Shown: positions 51,805-60,802 of the stretch, one piece after another
Layout: each line of letters starts with the position of its first letter
Numbering within the stretch: the first letter of the stretch is position 1
Source of the DNA: Kitasatospora sp. MMS16-BH015
GTDB lineage: Bacteria; Actinomycetota; Actinomycetes; Streptomycetales; Streptomycetaceae
Length of the DNA stretch: 64,000 nucleotides
Reading direction: 5' to 3'
Assembly: GCF_002943525.1 (NCBI RefSeq)
Contig: NZ_CP025394.1
Location: 8,323,001 to 8,387,000 of the forward strand
Made by a program: the position numbers and the translations under genes
The notes under the pieces: generated by a model
The model's database searches: none
What the model was told of the DNA's origin: nothing
What the model saw: only the letters and a program-made list of their open reading frames with translations

Positions 51805-52803
51805 GTGACAATGGCGGAGGTGGCTGCTCGGGCGGGAGTCACCAAGCAGACCGTCTCCAATGTGGTGGCCGGCAAGAAGGTGCGGCCGGAGACCCTGGTG
51901 AAGGTGAACACGGCGATCGCCGAGCTCGGCTACACGCCGAACCTGGTGGCGCGCTCGCTGCGCACGGGCAGCACCTCGACCGTGGGGCTGTTCGTGCCGT
52001 CGGTGGCCAATCCGTTCTACTCGGAGGTGGTCGAGGAGGTCGAGAACGTCCTGGTCGGCCACGGCTACAACCTGCTGCTGGCCACCACCCGCGACGATCC
52101 CGACTACACCCGCGCCCACCTGGAGAACCTCGCCGCCCGCTCGGTGGACGCCCTGCTGGTCGCCGGTGACAGCGGCGTCGAGCAGCAGCTGCCGATGCTC
52201 ACCGCGGCCGCCTTCCCGGTCGCGCTGTTCGCCTGGGAGGGCGAGCCGCCCACCACCCTCCCGGTGGTGTCCATCGACTACGAGCACGCCGGCTTCCTGG
52301 CCGGCCGCCACCTGCGCGAGCTCGGCCACCGGGACGTCGCGGTGATCGCCGACCTGCCCGCGCACACGCTGCGCGTCGCCGGGCTGCGCCGGGCCTTCGC
52401 CGCCGACGGGCTGACCATCGACGACCGCATGGTGTTCACCCGCACCAGCGACGACGCCGCCGGCGGGTACGCCGCGGCCTGCGCGGCGCTGGCGGCGGAT
52501 CCGCAGCTGACGGCGGTCTTCGGCACCCACGACGTGCTGGCGCTGGGCGCCATTGAGGCGGTGGTCCGGTCGGGCCGACGCGTCCCCGAGGACGTCAGCG
52601 TCGTCGGCTTCGACGACATCGCCCAGGTCGGCCGGATCGAACCTGCTCTGACCACGGTCACCTTCCCCAAGCGCGAGATGGCCCAGCAGGCCGTCGAACT
52701 GCTGCTGCGCGCCGTCGACTCCGGCCGGCCGCCGACCAACGTCATCTCCCTGCTGCGCCCGACCCTGACCGTCCGGGCGAGCAGCGCCCCGCCGCGCAGC
52801 TGA
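51805..52803 (+). CDS. LacI-family transcriptional regulator
   Basis: A 332-residue repressor. GTG 51805 has GGGAG 8 bases upstream and places the HTH at the start: MAEVAARAGVTKQTVSNVVAG, with the hinge TPNLVARSLRTG. The sugar-binding domain follows: VGLFVPSVANPFYSEVVEEV, VVSIDYEHAGFLAGRHL, and VFGTHDVLALGAIEAV, ending VSVVGFDDIAQVGRIEPALTT in part. It heads the GH2/transporter/GH51 run and is divergent from the beta-helix hydrolase. It is the best candidate to bind the CG-centred operators at 47359 and 60755. Confidence 0.94.
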   Translation: MTMAEVAARAGVTKQTVSNVVAGKKVRPETLVKVNTAIAELGYTPNLVARSLRTGSTSTVGLFVPSVANPFYSEVVEEVENVLVGHGYNLLLATTRDDPDYTRAHLENLAARSVDALLVAGDSGVEQQLPMLTAAAFPVALFAWEGEPPTTLPVVSIDYEHAGFLAGRHLRELGHRDVAVIADLPAHTLRVAGLRRAFAADGLTIDDRMVFTRTSDDAAGGYAAACAALAADPQLTAVFGTHDVLALGAIEAVVRSGRRVPEDVSVVGFDDIAQVGRIEPALTTVTFPKREMAQQAVELLLRAVDSGRPPTNVISLLRPTLTVRASSAPPRS

Positions 52804-52838
52804 CCCCGTGAGCGGCGGGCCGTGCCGCCTGCCGCCAT

Positions 52839-52894
52839 CGAGACGAGCACCGAGACGAGTTCCCGAGAGACGAGCCCCGAGAGACGAGCCCCGA
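52839..52894 (+). repeat. short GAGACGAG tandem repeats before the beta-galactosidase
   Basis: GAGACGAG-like units recur four times in the leader between the LacI stop and the GH2 start, the last two as identical 14-mers (AGAGACGAGCCCCG). The final unit runs into the AAAGGAA ribosome site. Could be slippage-variable spacing; no hairpin is evident. Confidence 0.6.
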
Positions 52895-52911
52895 AAGGAA
52901 CTGCCCCGCCG

Positions 52912-55854
52912 ATGAACGACCTCGCCCCCCACGCCTACGTCGAAGACCCGTCGCCGGGCACCGGACGGCTGCGGCCGCGTGCCGCGTTCACCTCCGACCT
53001 GCCCGTGATCGGGCTGGACGGCGACTGGAGATTCCGGCTGGCGTCAGGGCTGGACGACCTCACCGGAGGCTTCGCCGAGCCGGAGTTCGACGACAGCGGC
53101 TGGGACCTGCTCGCCGTGCCGTCCTGCTGGCAGCTGACCGGCCTGCCGGGCGAGCCACGCTGCGGCGCCCCCGCCTACACCAACATCAGCTACCCGTTCC
53201 CGGTCGACCCGCCGCGAGTGCCCCGGGAGAATCCGACGGGGGAGTACCGCCGCGCGTTCGAGGTGCCGGAGGAGTTCCCGACGGGGGCGGCCGTCCTGCG
53301 GTTCGAGGGCGTCGACTCCGCGTTCGCGGTCTGGCTCAACGGCGCCAGGCTCGGCGACGGCAAGGGCAGCCGGCTGACCACCGAGTTCGACGCCTCCGCC
53401 GCGCTGCGGCCGGGCCGGAACCTGCTCGCGGTCCGGGTGCACCAGTGGTCCTCCGGCAGCTACCTGGAGGACCAGGACATGTGGTGGCTGTCCGGCATCT
53501 TCCGGTCGGTCGCCGTGGCCGCCCGTGGGGTCGAGGACTTCTTCGTCCACACCGCCTACGACCACACCACGGGCCGGGGCACCCCGGCCGTCGAGGTCAC
53601 CGCCCCGACCGCGGTGACGCTGACGGTACCCGAGCTCGGCATCACCGCCGCCGACCCGGCCGGCCCGCACCCGGTCGACGGCGTCGAGCCCTGGTCGGAC
53701 GAGCACCCGCGCCTGTACTCCGGCGAGCTGGTCTCGGCGGCCGGGGAACGGATCCCGCTGCGCATCGGCTTCCGTACCGTGGCCGTGGTGGACGGCGTGC
53801 TGACCGCCAACGGCCGGCCGATCCCCCTGCGGGGCGTCAACCGCCATGAGTGGCACCCGCTGACGGGGCGGACGCTGACCGAGCAGACCATGCTGGCCGA
53901 CGTGCTGCTGATGAAACAGCACAACATCAACGCGGTGCGCACCAGCCACTACCCGCCCGACCGCCGCTTCCTGGACCTGTGCGACGAGCACGGGCTGTGG
54001 GTGTTCTGCGAGGGTGACCTCGAGACGCACGGCTTCGTGGCCGGCGGCTGGCGGCGCAACCCCAGCGACGACCCCGCCTGGCGCGCGGCCTACCTGGACC
54101 GGGCCGAGCGGCTGGTGGAACGGGACAAGAACCACCCCTCGGTCATCGTCTGGTCGCTGGGCAACGAGGCCGGTACCGGCTCCAACCTCGCCGCCGCGGC
54201 CGCCTGGATCAGGCGGCGCGACGACAGCCGCCTGATCCACTACGAGGGCGACTGGGCGAGCTGCTCCTACGTCGACCTGTACTCCCGGATGTACCTCGGC
54301 CTGGACGAGCTGGCCGCAGCCGGGCGCCGCCAGGAGCCCGTGACCGCCGACCCGGCCGACGACGCCCACCGCCGTTCGCTGCCGGTCGTGCTCTGCGAGT
54401 ACGCGCACGCCATGGGCAACGGCCCCGGCGGGCTGGCCGAGTACCAGGAGGTCATCGAGGCGCACCCGCGGCTGGCCGGCGGGTTCGTCTGGGAGTGGAT
54501 CGACCACGGGATCGCGCGGACCACCGAGCACGAGGAGTCCTTCCACGCCTACGGCGGCGACTTCGGGGAGGAGATCCACGACGGCAACTTCGTCGCCGAC
54601 GGGCTGCTCTTCCCCGACCGCACGCCCTCGCCGGGCCTGGTCGAGTACAAGAAGGTCATCGAGCCGGTCCGGATCCGCGTCGACCCGGTGGCGCGGCAGG
54701 TCACCGTGCGCAACCTGCACCACGTCCGCCACAGCGGCTACCTGGACTTCCGCTGGAGTGTCGAGGTGGGCGGCGAGCCGGTCGGCTCCGGCGGCCTGGC
54801 CGTCCCTGCGACCGGACCGGGTGCGACGGGCACCGTCGACTGGCCCGCCGAGCTCACTGCCGCGCTCGACGCGGCGCGCAAGGGCGGCTCGGGTCAAGAG
54901 GTCTGGCTGACCGTCACCGCGGCGCTCGCAGCCGACGAGACCTGGGCCGGGGCCGGCCACGAGATCGCCTGGGGCCAGGGGCTGGTGGTTCCGGCGAGCC
55001 CGGCCGCCCCCTTCGCCCCGGTGGCGCCGACCCTCCACGAGGGGTACCTCGCGCTTGGTGCCGCGCGGTTCGACGCCCGGAGCGGGCTGCTGGTCCGGCT
55101 CGGCGACCTGGAACTCGACGGTCCGCGGCTGGACGTCTGGCGCGCCCCGATCGACAACGACCTGCTCGGGGCGTTCGCCGGGCCGCTGATCGACTCCTGG
55201 CTCGCCGCCGGCCTGCACCGGATGCGCCACGAGGTGCGGCGGGTCGAACCCGACGCCACGGGCCTCACGGTCACCGCCCGGCTCGCCGCCGCCGGGTCCT
55301 CCGCCGGGCTCGACGTGGTCTACCGCTGGACCGGCGGCGACGGGGCCCGGCTCCGGCTGGAGACCACCGTCACCCCCGACGGCGCCTGGCCGGTGCCGCT
55401 GCCCCGGCTGGGAGTCGCGATGTCGCTGCCGGGCACCGACGCCGAGGTCGAGTGGTTCGGCCCCGGGCCCGGCGAGGCGTACCGCGACTCCCGCGCCGCA
55501 GCGCGCGTCGGCCGCTACCGGTCGACCGTCTCGGCGATGCAGACCCCCTACGTCCGCCCGCAGGAGAACGGCAACCGCCACCACGTCCGCCACGCCCGGC
55601 TCACCGCCGCGGCCGGCACCCTGCTCGTCACCGGCGCCCCGGTCATCGACCTGACGGTGCGTCCATGGAGCACCGAAGCCCTCACCGCCGCGACCCACCA
55701 GCACGAGCCGACCCCCGACGGCAGGCTGCACCTGCACCTGGACCAGGCGCACCACGGCCTGGGCAGCGCGGCCTGCGGGCCGGGCCCCTCGGCACCGTCC
55801 GTGCTGGCGGCGGTCCCCACCACCTTCGGAATCGAGTTCGGCACCAGTTGGTAG
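52912..55854 (+). CDS. GH2 beta-galactosidase (LacZ type)
   Basis: A 980-residue cytoplasmic enzyme with no signal, starting at ATG 52912 after GAAAGGAA. Domains in order: sugar-binding jelly roll (about 35-200), immunoglobulin-like domain, TIM barrel (about 300-580), second Ig-like domain and Bgal small-chain domain (about 700-980). Acid/base Glu in WSLGNEAG, nucleophile Glu in LCEYAHAMGNGPGG. It cleaves terminal beta-galactose from imported oligosaccharides, as from arabinogalactan. It is encoded before a transporter and an arabinofuranosidase, which suits side-chain arabinogalactan use. Confidence 0.95.
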   Translation: MNDLAPHAYVEDPSPGTGRLRPRAAFTSDLPVIGLDGDWRFRLASGLDDLTGGFAEPEFDDSGWDLLAVPSCWQLTGLPGEPRCGAPAYTNISYPFPVDPPRVPRENPTGEYRRAFEVPEEFPTGAAVLRFEGVDSAFAVWLNGARLGDGKGSRLTTEFDASAALRPGRNLLAVRVHQWSSGSYLEDQDMWWLSGIFRSVAVAARGVEDFFVHTAYDHTTGRGTPAVEVTAPTAVTLTVPELGITAADPAGPHPVDGVEPWSDEHPRLYSGELVSAAGERIPLRIGFRTVAVVDGVLTANGRPIPLRGVNRHEWHPLTGRTLTEQTMLADVLLMKQHNINAVRTSHYPPDRRFLDLCDEHGLWVFCEGDLETHGFVAGGWRRNPSDDPAWRAAYLDRAERLVERDKNHPSVIVWSLGNEAGTGSNLAAAAAWIRRRDDSRLIHYEGDWASCSYVDLYSRMYLGLDELAAAGRRQEPVTADPADDAHRRSLPVVLCEYAHAMGNGPGGLAEYQEVIEAHPRLAGGFVWEWIDHGIARTTEHEESFHAYGGDFGEEIHDGNFVADGLLFPDRTPSPGLVEYKKVIEPVRIRVDPVARQVTVRNLHHVRHSGYLDFRWSVEVGGEPVGSGGLAVPATGPGATGTVDWPAELTAALDAARKGGSGQEVWLTVTAALAADETWAGAGHEIAWGQGLVVPASPAAPFAPVAPTLHEGYLALGAARFDARSGLLVRLGDLELDGPRLDVWRAPIDNDLLGAFAGPLIDSWLAAGLHRMRHEVRRVEPDATGLTVTARLAAAGSSAGLDVVYRWTGGDGARLRLETTVTPDGAWPVPLPRLGVAMSLPGTDAEVEWFGPGPGEAYRDSRAAARVGRYRSTVSAMQTPYVRPQENGNRHHVRHARLTAAAGTLLVTGAPVIDLTVRPWSTEALTAATHQHEPTPDGRLHLHLDQAHHGLGSAACGPGPSAPSVLAAVPTTFGIEFGTSW

Positions 55855-55918
55855 GCGGGCCCCGCCCGCCGGCCGTTCAGCAAGGTCCCCCACCCGACGT
55901 CACCAAAGGGCCTCTCCC

Positions 55919-57238
55919 ATGAACAGCACCGCCATACCCACCCGCAGATTCCTGGCCTTCGCCACCGTGGCCGCGCTCGCGGCCGGCGTCAGCGCCTGCA
56001 GCAGCGCCACGAGCACGTCCGCCGCCGGTCCGGCCACCGAGCCGAGCCGGAACGGCCCGGTGAGCATGGAGTTCTGGGCGTGGGCCGGCTACGCCAAGAT
56101 CGTTGACCAGTGGAACGCCGCCCACCCGAACGTCAAGATCACCCTCAAGAAGATCCCGTCGGGCGGCAAGGGCGGCTACACCCAGATCACCGACGCGCTC
56201 ACCGCCGGCAAGGGGCCCTGCCTGGCCCAGATCGAGTACTTCGCCATCCCGTCGATGCTCGTGAAGAACGCGGTCCTGGACATCACGCCGTACGCGGGCG
56301 CCGACCTGGCCAAGTACGTGCCGTCCACCGTCTCGGCGGTCGGCATCGGCGGCAAGACCTACGGCATCCCGGTGGACGTCGGCCCGATGGTCCTGTACTA
56401 CCGCACGGACCTGTTCGCCAAGTACGGCATCGCCCAGCCCCCGGCCACCTGGGACGAGTACCAGGCCGACGCCCAGAAGGTGGCCGCCGCCGACCCGAGC
56501 GTGAAGTTCGGCACCCCGCCCGGTGACGCCAACGACCTGGCGGCCTTCAGCCTGCAGACCGGCCAGTCCTGGTACTCGGCCGCCGGGGACAGCTGGACCG
56601 TCTCCATCGCCAACCCCGGTACGCAGAAGGTCGCCGCCTACTGGCAGGGCCTGAAGGACAAGGGCCTGGTGACGCCGCCCGGCAACGCCTGGGACCCGCA
56701 GTTCGACAAGGCCGCCGAGGCCGGCAAGGTGCTGACCTTCGTCAACGCCTCCTGGGCCGCCTCCGGCCTGAAGGACGACCTCAAGGACCAGGCGGGCAAG
56801 TGGGCGGTGGCCCCGATGCCGACCTGGAGCGCGGGCGACCACAAGAGCTCCAGCAACGGCGGCTCGGCCACCTCGGTGATGACGGGCTGCACGACCCCCC
56901 GCGAGGCCGAGCAGTTCGCCGCCTTCCTGTCCTCCGACCCGCAGGCCGTGAGCACGGGCATCGCCAACGGACTGTACCCGGCCTCGATCGCCGGGCAGGA
57001 CGACCCGTCACTCGCGGCGGGCGACCCGTACTTCGGCGGCCAGAAGGTCGGCGACCTGTTCAAGGCGTCCGCCGCACAGATCCCCACCACCTGGACCAAC
57101 GGCCCGACCTACCAGCAGGTCGAGACCGACTTCACCACCGCCATGGGCCAGGGCAGCATCCCGGACGCCGTCACCAAGGTCCAGGCCTCGACCATCGCCG
57201 CGATCAAGCAGCTCGGCCTGTCGGTGACCGGCGGCTGA
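55919..57238 (+). CDS. extracellular sugar-binding lipoprotein (CUT1 family)
   Basis: A 439-residue solute-binding lipoprotein (family 1). Signal with lipobox LAAGVSACSS. Mature domain: MEFWAWAGYAKIVDQWNAAHPNVKI, a long stretch including AVLDITPYAGADL, PVDVGPMVLYYRTDLFAKYGI and WAVAPMPTW. It captures oligosaccharides for the two permeases just downstream. An AAAGGG site precedes the ATG. With GH2 and GH51 enzymes alongside, arabinose/galactose-containing oligosaccharides are the likely cargo. Confidence 0.94.
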   Translation: MNSTAIPTRRFLAFATVAALAAGVSACSSATSTSAAGPATEPSRNGPVSMEFWAWAGYAKIVDQWNAAHPNVKITLKKIPSGGKGGYTQITDALTAGKGPCLAQIEYFAIPSMLVKNAVLDITPYAGADLAKYVPSTVSAVGIGGKTYGIPVDVGPMVLYYRTDLFAKYGIAQPPATWDEYQADAQKVAAADPSVKFGTPPGDANDLAAFSLQTGQSWYSAAGDSWTVSIANPGTQKVAAYWQGLKDKGLVTPPGNAWDPQFDKAAEAGKVLTFVNASWAASGLKDDLKDQAGKWAVAPMPTWSAGDHKSSSNGGSATSVMTGCTTPREAEQFAAFLSSDPQAVSTGIANGLYPASIAGQDDPSLAAGDPYFGGQKVGDLFKASAAQIPTTWTNGPTYQQVETDFTTAMGQGSIPDAVTKVQASTIAAIKQLGLSVTGG

Positions 57239-57314
57239 GGCACCCCGCCCTGGGGCCTGTCCGCCACGCCGCAGGGCACCCGCCACCGATGACGAACCGT
57301 CAGCGAGGTCACCC

Positions 57315-58298
57315 ATGAGCAGTGCAAGCAGCGCGGTCACCGTGCCGCCACCGCCGCAGCCGCCCCCCGCGGTCCGCCGTGTCCCGTCGGCCGCCCGGCC
57401 CCGGCGCACCGGCCGCCGCCGTACCGCCCTGACCGCGACCGGCTTCCTGGCGCCGTTCGCGGTGCTGTTCCTCACCATGATGGTCGCGCCGATCGGCTAC
57501 GCGATCTACCAGAGCTTCCTCACCGTCCACCGCGCCGGGCTGTTCGGCGGTACGCGGTCCACGGGGTTCGCGGGCCTGTCCAACTACGGCGCCGCCCTGC
57601 GCGACCACGACTTCCTCGCGTCCCTCGGCCGCGTCCTGCTGCTCGGCTGCGTCCAGGTGCCGGTCATGCTCGGCCTCGCCCTGCTGCTCGCGCTGCTCCT
57701 GGACTCCCGCTCGGCCCGGCTGCGCAGGACCTTCCGGCTCGTCTACTTCCTGCCGTACGCGCTCCCGGGCGCGATCGCCGCGGTGCTGTGGTCTTTCCTC
57801 CTGGTGAAGAGCCTCTCGCCGTTCACAGGCCCGCTCGCGCACCTCGGGATCTCCACCGACTTCCTGTCGCCGCCGTGGGTACCGGTCTCGATCGGGAACA
57901 TGATCACCTGGGGCTGGACCGGCTACAACATGCTGATCATCCACTCCGCGCTGCAGACGATCCCCGCCGAGGTGGTGGAGGCCGCCGCGCTCGACAACTG
58001 CACCGGCTGGCGCCTGGCCTGGCACGTGAAGATCCCGCTGGTGCGGCCCGCGCTGGTGCTGACCACCATCTTCTCCATCATCGGGACGGCGCAGCTGTAC
58101 ACCGAGCCGGCCGTGCTGGTCGGCGCGCGCATCCCCGGTATCTCGGCGAGGTTCTCCCCGATCATGAACACCACCCTGGGCATCGACCTGGGCGGCCAGA
58201 ACCTGGCCGCGGCCGAGTCCGTCGTCCTCGCCCTGGTCACGCTCGTGCTCTCGTTCGGGTTCCTGAAGTACCACCAGCGCAAGGGGGCGGCCGGATGA
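57315..58298 (+). CDS. sugar ABC transporter permease (MalF type)
   Basis: A 327-residue membrane permease. A proline-rich, positively charged cytoplasmic N-terminus of about 35 residues precedes six membrane helices. The EAA motif appears as VEAAALDNCTGWRLAWHVKIPLV near residue 215 (quoted in part: EAAALDNCTGW). It overlaps the next permease by 4 bases. No ATPase is encoded in the operon, so a shared MsiK-like protein is expected. Confidence 0.93.
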   Translation: MSSASSAVTVPPPPQPPPAVRRVPSAARPRRTGRRRTALTATGFLAPFAVLFLTMMVAPIGYAIYQSFLTVHRAGLFGGTRSTGFAGLSNYGAALRDHDFLASLGRVLLLGCVQVPVMLGLALLLALLLDSRSARLRRTFRLVYFLPYALPGAIAAVLWSFLLVKSLSPFTGPLAHLGISTDFLSPPWVPVSIGNMITWGWTGYNMLIIHSALQTIPAEVVEAAALDNCTGWRLAWHVKIPLVRPALVLTTIFSIIGTAQLYTEPAVLVGARIPGISARFSPIMNTTLGIDLGGQNLAAAESVVLALVTLVLSFGFLKYHQRKGAAG

Positions 58299-59176
58299 GC
58301 GTGGCCCTGGGCAGCCGGCCGGGCCGGCCCGGCCGCCGTGGTGGCGGCGAGTCCGTGAGCAGGATCGTGGTCAACGCGGTGCTCGGTCTGATGGCCGTCT
58401 ACACGCTGGTCCCGCTGTGGTGGCTGTTCGTCTCCGCGACCAAGAAGTCGGGCTACCTCTACACCGGTACGCCGCTGTGGTTCTCCCACTTCGACCTGGC
58501 CACCAACGTCAGGACGGTGCTGGGCTTCGAGGGCGGGGTCTTCTCCACCTGGCTCGCCAACAGCGCGCTGTACAGCCTCGTCGGCGCGAGCGTCAGCACC
58601 CTGCTCTCCGCGATGGCCGGCTACGCGCTGAGCAAGTTCCACTTCCGCGGCCGGGAGGGCGTCTTCAACGTCATCCTCGCCTCGGTGCTCATCCCGGCGC
58701 CGATGTTCGCCCTGCCGCTCTTCCTGCTGATGGCCAAGCTCGACCTCACCGACTCCTACTGGTCGGTGCTGCTGCCGAGCTGCGTCAGCCCGTTCGGCGT
58801 CTACCTGTGCCGGATCTTCGCCGCGGCCTCCGTGCCGGACGAACTGCTCGAGGCCGCACGGCTCGACGGAGCGGGGGAGGGCCGCACCTTCTTCGGGATC
58901 GCCCTGCCGCTGATGGCCCCGGCCCTGGTGACGGTCTTCCTGTTCCAGTTCGTCGGCATCTGGAACAATTACCTGCTGCCCTCGCTCATGCTCAACTCCG
59001 CCTCCCGGCTGCCGGTGACCGTCGGCCTGGTGCAGTGGCGCTCGGAGTTCGCCAACGGCGTGCCGCCCCTGGTGCCGATCACCGGGGCGTTCCTCTCGCT
59101 GCTCCCGCTGCTCATCGCCTTCATCAGCCTCCAGCGGTTCTGGCGCAACGGCCTGACCGCCGGGGCCGTCAAGTAG
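58295..59176 (+). CDS. sugar ABC transporter permease (MalG type)
   Basis: A 293-residue permease, ATGA-coupled to its partner. After a 20-residue Arg/Gly-rich N-terminus come six helices, beginning VVNAVLGLMAVYTLVPLWWL. The EAA motif is LLEAARLDGAGEGRTFFGIA. The protein ends FWRNGLTAGAVK, a common MalG end. Together with the binding protein and MalF partner it imports oligosaccharides released by the secreted enzymes of this region. Confidence 0.93.
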   Translation: MSVALGSRPGRPGRRGGGESVSRIVVNAVLGLMAVYTLVPLWWLFVSATKKSGYLYTGTPLWFSHFDLATNVRTVLGFEGGVFSTWLANSALYSLVGASVSTLLSAMAGYALSKFHFRGREGVFNVILASVLIPAPMFALPLFLLMAKLDLTDSYWSVLLPSCVSPFGVYLCRIFAAASVPDELLEAARLDGAGEGRTFFGIALPLMAPALVTVFLFQFVGIWNNYLLPSLMLNSASRLPVTVGLVQWRSEFANGVPPLVPITGAFLSLLPLLIAFISLQRFWRNGLTAGAVK

Positions 59177-59211
59177 TGCCCGCCCGCTTCCGACCGCAGA
59201 GGAGCACCGCC

Positions 59212-60711
59212 TTGCACCGCGCCCACATCGTCCTCGACCGGCAGGCCGTCGTCGCCCCGGTCCGGCGCCGCACCTTCGGCTCCTTCGTCGAGCACCTCGG
59301 CCGCTGCGTCTACACCGGCATCTACGAGCCCGAGCACCCCAGCGCGAACAAGGACGGCTTCCGGATGGACGTCGTCGACCTCGTCCGCGAGCTCGGCAGC
59401 ACGACAGTCCGCTACCCCGGCGGCAACTTCGTCTCCGGTTTCCGCTGGGAGGACTCGATCGGCCCGCGCGAGAAGCGCCCGGTGCGCCGCGACCTGGCCT
59501 GGCACTCCCTGGAGTCGAACCAGGTCGGCCTGGACGAGTTCGCGGCCTGGCTGAGGCTGACCGGCTCGGAGCTGATGCTGGCCGTCAACCTCGGCACCCG
59601 GGGCATCCTGCCCGCCCTCGACCTGCTGGAGTACGCCAACCACCCGTCCGGCACCGCGCTTTCGGACCTGCGTATCGCCAACGGGACGCCGGAGCCGCAC
59701 GACATCCGGATGTGGTGCCTCGGCAACGAGATGGACGGGCCCTGGCAGACCGGCTTCCTGGACGCCGAGGACTACGGCAAGCTCGCCGCCCGTACCGCCG
59801 CTGCCATGAAGATGGCCGACAAGGACCTCGAACTGGTCGTCTGCGGCTCCTCCTCGGCCGGCATGCCGACCTTCGGCGACTGGGAGCGCACCGTGCTGGA
59901 GCACGGCTACGACTACGTGGACCACATCTCCTGCCACGCGTACTACCAGGAGCACGACGGTGACCTGGGCTCCTTCCTCGCCTCGGCCCTCGACATGGCC
60001 TCCTTCATCGACGGCGTCGCCGCGACCATCGACCACGTGGGCGCCAAGAAGCACTCGAAGAAGAGGATCGGCATCTCCTTCGACGAGTGGAACGTCTGGT
60101 ACCAGACCCGGCACCAGGAGTCGGGCGAGGTGAACGAGGAGTGGCGGCACGCGCCCCGGCAGCTGGAGGACGTCTACAGCGTGGCCGACGCCGTGGTGGT
60201 GGGCAACCTGATGATGACCCTGCTGGGGCGCAGCGACCGGGTCGCCTCGGCCTCGCTCGCCCAGCTCGTCAACGTCATCGCGCCGATCATGACCGAGCCC
60301 GGCGGTCCGGCCTGGCGGCAGACCACCTTCCACCCGTTCTCGATCACCAGTCGGCTCGCCGCCGGCGAGGTGATCCGTCCCGTGATCGAGTCGCCGACGT
60401 ACACCACGGCACGGTACGGCGCGGCGGCCGTCGTCGACGCCGTCGCCACCGTGGAGGAGGACCAGTCCGCGCTCTTCCTCGTCAACCGCGGCCTCGCGCA
60501 GCCCGCCCAGGTCACCGTCGACGTCCGCAGTCTCGGCTCCTCGCGCGTCCTGGAGGCGCTCACGCTCGCCGACCAGGACGTGTACGCGAAGAACACCCTC
60601 GCCGCGCCCGACCGCGTGGTACCCCGGCCGAACGCGAACGCCACGCTGGCCGACGGCCTGCTCACCATCGAGCTGCCGCCGGTGTCCTGGACCGCCGTCG
60701 CGCTCGGCTGA
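59212..60711 (+). CDS. GH51 alpha-L-arabinofuranosidase
   Basis: A 499-residue cytoplasmic exo-enzyme, the family's usual length. TTG 59212 is taken as start since AGAGGAG lies 7 bases upstream and the protein then begins HRAHIVLDRQAVVAPVRRRT like its relatives; the frame is open further upstream into the permease gene. TIM barrel with acid/base Glu in WCLGNEMDG and nucleophile Glu in FDEWNVWY, then a C-terminal beta-sandwich. It releases L-arabinose from imported arabino-oligosaccharides. Confidence 0.95.
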   Translation: MHRAHIVLDRQAVVAPVRRRTFGSFVEHLGRCVYTGIYEPEHPSANKDGFRMDVVDLVRELGSTTVRYPGGNFVSGFRWEDSIGPREKRPVRRDLAWHSLESNQVGLDEFAAWLRLTGSELMLAVNLGTRGILPALDLLEYANHPSGTALSDLRIANGTPEPHDIRMWCLGNEMDGPWQTGFLDAEDYGKLAARTAAAMKMADKDLELVVCGSSSAGMPTFGDWERTVLEHGYDYVDHISCHAYYQEHDGDLGSFLASALDMASFIDGVAATIDHVGAKKHSKKRIGISFDEWNVWYQTRHQESGEVNEEWRHAPRQLEDVYSVADAVVVGNLMMTLLGRSDRVASASLAQLVNVIAPIMTEPGGPAWRQTTFHPFSITSRLAAGEVIRPVIESPTYTTARYGAAAVVDAVATVEEDQSALFLVNRGLAQPAQVTVDVRSLGSSRVLEALTLADQDVYAKNTLAAPDRVVPRPNANATLADGLLTIELPPVSWTAVALG

Positions 60712-60754
60712 GTCACCCGGTCGTCCGGAGTGGCCGGCTGCTCGAGACCCAAAA

Positions 60755-60787
60755 TGTGAACGCTAACAGAAAGTGTGAACGCTAACA
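60755..60787 (+). promoter_or_regulatory. two direct LacI-type operator repeats before the GH43 gene
   Basis: TGTGAACGCTAACA occurs identically at 60755-60768 and 60774-60787, 19 bp start to start, each with a central CG as in LacI-family sites. They lie 16-48 bases before the GTG of the GH43 gene. The reversed unit TGTTAGCGTTCACA differs at two positions from the 47359 site, so the same repressor may bind both. Confidence 0.78.
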
Positions 60788-60802
60788 CCAGGGAGTGGAC
60801 CT

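Noticed and set aside
55854..55870. GGCGGG/CCCGCC hairpin after the beta-galactosidase
   Set aside because: Arms meet with almost no loop and lie within an apparent operon, so support for a terminator is weak.
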